A stretch of 18,583 bases of DNA from an uncultured Pseudomonadota bacterium (GTDB lineage Bacteria > Pseudomonadota > Gammaproteobacteria > Steroidobacterales > Steroidobacteraceae), in assembly GCA_903890265.1 (NCBI GenBank), contig CAITAM010000032.1, positions 1-18,583 on the forward strand, read 5' to 3'. The notes under the pieces were generated by a model. It worked only from the letters and a program-made list of their open reading frames with translations, searched no databases and was not told the DNA's origin. Position numbers and translations under genes: made by a program. Shown here in pieces: positions 14,832 to 18,583 of the stretch. The stretch's first letter is position 1; the number at the start of each line of letters is the position of its first letter.

Positions 14832-15956
14832 ATGGACCCGGCTGCCCTGCCCCCGCGGCGTACAACCCAACCCACGGCCCGCGCCGCCTTGGGTGCGGGG
14901 GCGAGTGGCCAGACCGTGCGGGCGGCCATGGCTTTCGCATTTTCTGCCGCCATCGCCTTTGGCCTGTCGCTGCAATTCCTGGCCCAGCTGTTCGTCTGGC
15001 GCAACTGGCCTGTTGGCGAGGTCCTGCAGGGCTGGCTGTACATTTTCCGGGACCGCCTCATCGTCGCGACACTGATCACCGCCCTGGTCGTCACCCTTGG
15101 GGTCCTCAGAACCCAATCGACGCGGCTGCGCAGTGCCCTGCTGGCCGTCAGCGTCGTCGGCGGCGCCACGCTCGGCGAATGGCTGGTACGGCTGCTGTAC
15201 GATCAGCAGAGCGCGCTGGCACCGCTGCTCACGTCGGCGCTCCGCTGGGGCGCGGTGGCCTTTGCCGTCGCCAGCACCTGGTACCTGTGGCAAACCTATG
15301 CGGAATCGCGCGAGCAACTGCGCGCGGAAAGCATCCGCCACCAGACCGTCGAGCAACTGCTGGCGAACACCCGACTCACGGCGCTTCGCAAGCAGATCGA
15401 GCCACACTTCCTGTTCAACACGCTGGCGACCGTGCGGCGCCTGCACCAGACCGACCCGGCGGCGGGTGCCGACATGCTTGCCGGGTTCATCGACTACCTG
15501 CGCCGGATATTGCCGATGCTGGAGCGCGCTCAGGTACCACTCGGTGAGGAACTCAGCCTCATTCGGGCCTACCTCGCCGTCATCCAGGTCCGGATGCTCG
15601 AGCGCCTGGCCGTGACCATAGACGTCCCGGACGAGCTGCTGGCCGTCGCGGTACCCCCGCTGACGCTCGCGACGCTGGTAGAAAATGCCATCAAGCACGG
15701 TCTTGCACCACTTCCGGCGGGCGGAACCATCAGGGTGTCCGCGCGGTCGGGTCAGGGCATGCTGGAACTCGTCGTCGCCGACGATGGCGTGGGCCTCAAA
15801 GCGAAGTCCAGCAGCGGCTCCGGCATCGGCCTGTACAACGTACGCGCCCGCCTCACGGCCTTGCACGGGGTGACGGCCGCGCTGCTCGTGCAGGCGAACG
15901 AGCCGCAGGGCGTCCGCGCGACGATTCGAATGCCCGCGGCCCGGAGCGCCGCATGA
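14832..15956 (+). CDS. LytS-type sensor histidine kinase
   Basis: 374 aa from the chosen ATG (an in-frame TTG/ATG at 14757/14760 would add 24-25 unremarkable residues and overlap the inverted repeat; neither start has a strong ribosome site). Four transmembrane helices are visible in residues 32-153. The His_kinase (PF06580-type) core follows: LRKQIEPHFLFNTLATVRRL with phospho-acceptor H192, then a HATPase domain with N-box TLVENAIKHG (N285), G1 DDGVGL (317-322) and G2 GSGIGLYNVRARL (from 329). All catalytic elements look intact. The signal is sensed in or through the membrane; there is no large periplasmic domain. Its stop overlaps the next start by 4 nt (ATGA), so it is translationally coupled, and its cognate regulator is very likely the LytTR protein three genes on. 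Confidence 0.94.
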   Translation: MDPAALPPRRTTQPTARAALGAGASGQTVRAAMAFAFSAAIAFGLSLQFLAQLFVWRNWPVGEVLQGWLYIFRDRLIVATLITALVVTLGVLRTQSTRLRSALLAVSVVGGATLGEWLVRLLYDQQSALAPLLTSALRWGAVAFAVASTWYLWQTYAESREQLRAESIRHQTVEQLLANTRLTALRKQIEPHFLFNTLATVRRLHQTDPAAGADMLAGFIDYLRRILPMLERAQVPLGEELSLIRAYLAVIQVRMLERLAVTIDVPDELLAVAVPPLTLATLVENAIKHGLAPLPAGGTIRVSARSGQGMLELVVADDGVGLKAKSSSGSGIGLYNVRARLTALHGVTAALLVQANEPQGVRATIRMPAARSAA

Positions 15957-17059
15957 GCGACCGGCCGTTCGCGCCCGTCGGGCCCTGGATTACAGCCTGG
16001 TGGGGCATTGGCTGGGGCGTCGCGGTGGGAATCGTCGAATACCTGGCCGTTGCGCCTATCGACGACTGGGGTTCCGTGCGACCGCTCGTCTTCTGGCTTC
16101 TGTATTGGACCATGCCGTACTGGTGCCTGGTTGGTTGCCTGTTCGTGGCCCTGGCCGATCGCTACGACCAATTCATTCGGCGGAGCCAATTCGTTGGTGT
16201 TTTTCTCTTGCTTTGTGCGATCAGCGCGGCACTTCAGCCAGTACTCTCAATCGCGTTGGTTCGCATGACGAGCCTCGTGTTCCCGCACTGGGTTCAGTCG
16301 GCCACCGACCGCGGCCGGAGCGAGTGGTCCGGCTGGACCACCCTCAGTGTCTACCAGCTGTGGGAAACCTCGTTCTACGGCACGCTGCTCGTATCGGCGC
16401 GGATCCTCGCCCAGCGGGGGGAGCGCACCCGCCACCTTCTGTATCAGCGCGCGATGGCACGCAGCCGGACCGAGGGGCTGCTCGATGCCGCCCGTCTACA
16501 GGCGCTGCAATCGCAGATCGATCCGCACCTGTTACTCGATTCGATGAGCGAACTGGAGCAGCGCTACCGGACGAGCCCCGAAAGCGCCGAGCGCCTGCTG
16601 GAGTCACTCGTCGATTTCCTTCGCCACGCGACGCACGGCCTGCAGGTTCCGGTCTCGACGCTGGGCGCTGAGCTCAGGCTTGCCCGCGCGTATGCCCAGT
16701 TGCAGCAGGAGCGCGGCTCAGCGGGCGCCTGGCAGGTCAGCGACGACTCGTCGGATATGGCTTCCGCCTTTCGCTTCCCCAGTCTGCTCGTCCTGCCCTT
16801 GATGGCGCTTGCCGGCGACGACGGCCACCCGACGCTGCGGGTACGCACGAACGGAACCCGAGCGGTCCTGGTCTTGCGGGGCCTGTCGGGGCAGCCTTCG
16901 AGCCTGTTGCGGCACCAGGCACGGCTTCGCCTGGGTGCCATCTACGGCCAACGGTTTTCGCTCAAGTCGAACTCGCTGCGTCCGGATCGCATCACCATTG
17001 CATTACATTTGCCTACATCGAACCAAGGAGAGGCCCTTGAACCCAGATATACCGGATGA
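15953..17059 (+). CDS. LytS-like membrane protein with degenerate ATPase domain (putative pseudokinase)
   Basis: 368 aa, same architecture as the preceding kinase: about four membrane helices (within residues 12-155), a linker helix, then LQALQSQIDPHLLLDSMSEL, which aligns to the His-box with H192 retained at the same position. After it the HATPase domain has eroded. The N-box region reads FPSLLVLPLMALAGDDG, so the Glu and Asn that bind Mg-ATP are missing. The DDGVGL and GSGIGL lids have no counterpart (LVLRGLSGQPSSLLRHQARL in that place). The frame is intact over 368 codons with normal codon use, so this is not simple decay. It probably dimerises with, or is phosphorylated by, the intact kinase, or tunes it. 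Its start overlaps the kinase stop and its 3' end overlaps the cupin start. Confidence 0.85.
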   Translation: MSDRPFAPVGPWITAWWGIGWGVAVGIVEYLAVAPIDDWGSVRPLVFWLLYWTMPYWCLVGCLFVALADRYDQFIRRSQFVGVFLLLCAISAALQPVLSIALVRMTSLVFPHWVQSATDRGRSEWSGWTTLSVYQLWETSFYGTLLVSARILAQRGERTRHLLYQRAMARSRTEGLLDAARLQALQSQIDPHLLLDSMSELEQRYRTSPESAERLLESLVDFLRHATHGLQVPVSTLGAELRLARAYAQLQQERGSAGAWQVSDDSSDMASAFRFPSLLVLPLMALAGDDGHPTLRVRTNGTRAVLVLRGLSGQPSSLLRHQARLRLGAIYGQRFSLKSNSLRPDRITIALHLPTSNQGEALEPRYTG

Positions 17060-17435
17060 TGTGCGCCGCAGCCTCCTCGCGCTCCTGCCGCTCATCGCGT
17101 TGTCAGAGAGCGCCGACGCACAGGATGCCGCCAAAGTTCAGCCCCAGGCCTACCGCGTCGCGTTTGAGAACGACAAGCTTCGGGTTCTCGAGTTCAATAA
17201 CCGGCCCGGCATGGGCGTCTGCGGCGACGGCATGCATTCCCATCCCGGTCATCTGACCGTTATCCTCACCGGCGGATCGGTCCGGATCAGGACGCCAAAC
17301 GGGAAAGTGGTTGAGCAACACGATATTCCGGACGGAACGGTGTTCTGGAGTGACGCTGAAACGCACACCACCGAGAACGTCGGCGGGAGCCGCCTGCGCG
17401 TCCTGATCGTTGAGCTCAAGACGGCAAAGGCGTGA
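17037..17435 (+). CDS. Small exported cupin-domain protein
   Basis: 132 aa from a TTG start chosen because AAGGAG lies about 6 nt upstream; a GTG at 17061 is an alternative. The start lies inside the 3' end of the pseudokinase gene (23-nt overlap). Residues about 10-29 (RRSLLALLPLIALSESADAQ) look like a short signal peptide, with likely cleavage after ADA. The cupin barrel follows: motif 1 GDGMHSHPGHLTVILTGGSV with metal-ligand candidates H67, H69 and H72 (the usual Glu is replaced by H72), and motif 2 PDGTVFWSDAETHTTENVG with H110. Small cupins of this sort are metal-binding enzymes or ligand-binding proteins. Placement between sensor and regulator suggests a role in sensing, which is inference. 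Confidence 0.82.
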   Translation: MNPDIPDDVRRSLLALLPLIALSESADAQDAAKVQPQAYRVAFENDKLRVLEFNNRPGMGVCGDGMHSHPGHLTVILTGGSVRIRTPNGKVVEQHDIPDGTVFWSDAETHTTENVGGSRLRVLIVELKTAKA

Positions 17436-17439
17436 CGGC

Positions 17440-18189
17440 ATGAGCAGGCCCTCGGCAATCTTGGCCGAAGACGAGACCCTTCTCCGCGAGGAATTGCGGC
17501 AGCACCTGCAGGAATTATGGCCGAGCCTTCGGATTGTGGGCGAGGCGGGCACTGGCGCGGAGGCACTGACCCTCCTCGAGCGTCACCGTCCCGACGTCCT
17601 GTTCCTCGACATCGAGATGCCGCTGATGTCGGGTCTCGATGTGGCGCGGGTTGCGCAGGGGCGCTGCCATATTGTCTTTGTCACCGCGTACGATATGCAT
17701 GCGGTAGCGGCCTTTGACACCGGCGCCGTTGATTACATTCTCAAGCCCCTGGAGCGCACGCGACTGCAGACGGCGGTGCACAGGCTGCAGCAGCGATTGT
17801 CGTCAGTCCCCCCCAACCTCGAAGCGATACTGCGGGAACTGGCATTGTCTGCTTCGCAACCCCGGTACCTGCGCTGGATCAACGCTTCGGTCGGAAAGAC
17901 CACCGTCGTAATAACCGTTGACGAGGTGATCTATTTTCAGGCGGACACGAAGTACACCAAGGTAGTCACGGCCTCTCACGAGGCGCTCATCCGCAAATCA
18001 CTGCAGGAGCTGCACGCCGAGCTGGATCCTGCGGTTTTCTGGGCGATCCACCGCTCCACGGTTGTGAATGCAAATGCGATCAGTGGCGTATCGCGCGATT
18101 TGCGCGGCCGCCTGTCGGTGACGCTTAAGCAGCGCGAAGAAAAGTTGAGCGTAAGCGAATCGAACCAGCACCTGTTCCGGTCAATGTGA
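17440..18189 (+). CDS. LytTR-family response regulator
   Basis: 249 aa from the ATG 4 nt after the cupin stop; the frame is open 10 codons further upstream, into the cupin gene. The receiver domain (about 1-120) has acidic pocket E10-D11, phospho-acceptor D57 (VLFLDIEMPLMSG), T82 (VFVTAYD) and K102 (YILKPLE). A LytTR DNA-binding domain follows (about 148-248), with VDEVIYFQADTKYTKVVT, the IRKSLQELHAEL segment and FWAIHRSTVVNANAI. This is the AlgR/LytR/LytT class, which binds spaced direct repeats upstream of target genes. It completes a two-component system with the LytS-type kinase. No terminator is visible after it, and its last codons overlap the end of the convergent RHS frame. Confidence 0.95.
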   Translation: MSRPSAILAEDETLLREELRQHLQELWPSLRIVGEAGTGAEALTLLERHRPDVLFLDIEMPLMSGLDVARVAQGRCHIVFVTAYDMHAVAAFDTGAVDYILKPLERTRLQTAVHRLQQRLSSVPPNLEAILRELALSASQPRYLRWINASVGKTTVVITVDEVIYFQADTKYTKVVTASHEALIRKSLQELHAELDPAVFWAIHRSTVVNANAISGVSRDLRGRLSVTLKQREEKLSVSESNQHLFRSM

Positions 18190-18583
18190 GCGCCTGGGAC
18201 TACCGGCGAGGCGCGTGCTTGCGGGCGGAACGGGCCGGTCGTAATCATAAGTCACTGTCGCGGTGCTGCTTCCGGCTACCGCCGCCGTCACAAGGCGATT
18301 TTCGCTGTCAAAGGTGTAGGTCTGGGTGCCAGGCGTGGGTAGCGACGAGGTCCACGTCAACAAGTTGCCATTGAGGTCGGAAGAAACTGACGCGCCACCA
18401 ACGGCGGTGTATTCATTCAGTGAGTTGACTGCATAGCCCGTGCTCCATGCGGTGGCGGGGCTTGGCAGATAAAACGCATTATTTACGGACAACGTCGTGA
18501 TTTGGTGCGAGTGGTTGTGGGCATAGTTGAACCCAACTACCGTACCATTCAGCGTGTGGGTGAGCGCACTGAGATCATCCCCA
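18181..18583 (-). pseudogene. RHS/YD-repeat protein, truncated 3' end (partial in window)
   Basis: The frame is open from the right window edge for about 133 codons. It carries typical RHS features: ALTHTLNGTVVGFNYAHNHS, YAVNSLNEYTAVGG, SSDLNGNLLTW, YTFDSENRLVTA and TATVTYDYD. RHS proteins are very large surface or secreted polymorphic-toxin scaffolds in which TYDYD is normally followed by PxGRR and further repeats, core and toxin tail. Here the similarity stops at TYDYD (near 18242). The frame runs on through about 20 unrelated residues (RPVPPASTRLAGSPRRSH) to a stop lying within the end of the response-regulator gene. This indicates loss of the 3' portion at a recombination junction. AT content is higher than in the neighbours, in keeping with foreign origin. 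The 5' part is outside the window, so an unusual short RHS protein cannot be excluded. Confidence 0.75.

Noticed and set aside
15953..17059. Treating the second LytS-like gene as a simple pseudogene
   Set aside because: The frame is continuous for 368 codons with normal codon use and tightly coupled start and end. Loss of ATPase boxes without stops or frameshifts argues for a maintained protein.

Overview
The window is 18.6 kb of high-GC bacterial DNA with GC-rich third codon positions. The gene set suggests a free-living, motile proteobacterium, most likely a gammaproteobacterium near the Xanthomonadales/Steroidobacterales: an assimilatory cysJ-cysI-cysG cluster, a sigma-28-type promoter before a diguanylate cyclase, a PEP-CTERM protein, an RHS fragment and a bacterial RIO kinase. 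The taxonomic placement is inference. No rRNA, tRNA, CRISPR array or intact mobile element was seen.

Layout. (1) 1-3828, minus strand: a tight sulfite-reduction operon, cysJ (flavoprotein), cysI (siroheme/4Fe-4S hemoprotein), then the start of a cysG-like siroheme synthase cut by the window edge. (2) 4282-7841, plus strand: a secreted M28 metallopeptidase, a GNAT acetyltransferase, and a GGDEF diguanylate cyclase behind a strong FliA-like promoter. (3) 7890-9255: a small predicted membrane protein (minus), a gene-less stretch with a perfect 10-bp-arm hairpin and a 12-bp tandem array, and a secreted fasciclin protein ending at a 14-bp hairpin. (4) 9261-11579: an EamA-type transporter, an orphan Phd-type antitoxin followed by the nonsense-interrupted stub of its PIN toxin, and a RIO kinase. 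(5) 11814-14174: an exported protein of unknown function, about 0.8 kb with no gene, and a PEP-CTERM protein with its own terminator. (6) 14832-18189: a four-gene, partly overlapping operon of a LytS-type histidine kinase, a second kinase-like membrane protein whose ATP-binding boxes are gone, a small exported cupin, and a LytTR response regulator. (7) 18181-18583: the truncated 3' end of an RHS-repeat gene abutting the operon tail to tail.

The most unusual part is the six-kilobase signalling block on the right. The intact kinase should phosphorylate the LytTR regulator. The adjacent kinase-like protein keeps the His-box but has lost the N-box and both glycine-rich lids, which suggests a pseudokinase partner, and a cupin is translationally linked between sensor and regulator. 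The second notable locus is the antitoxin with a dead toxin at 10.4-10.7 kb.
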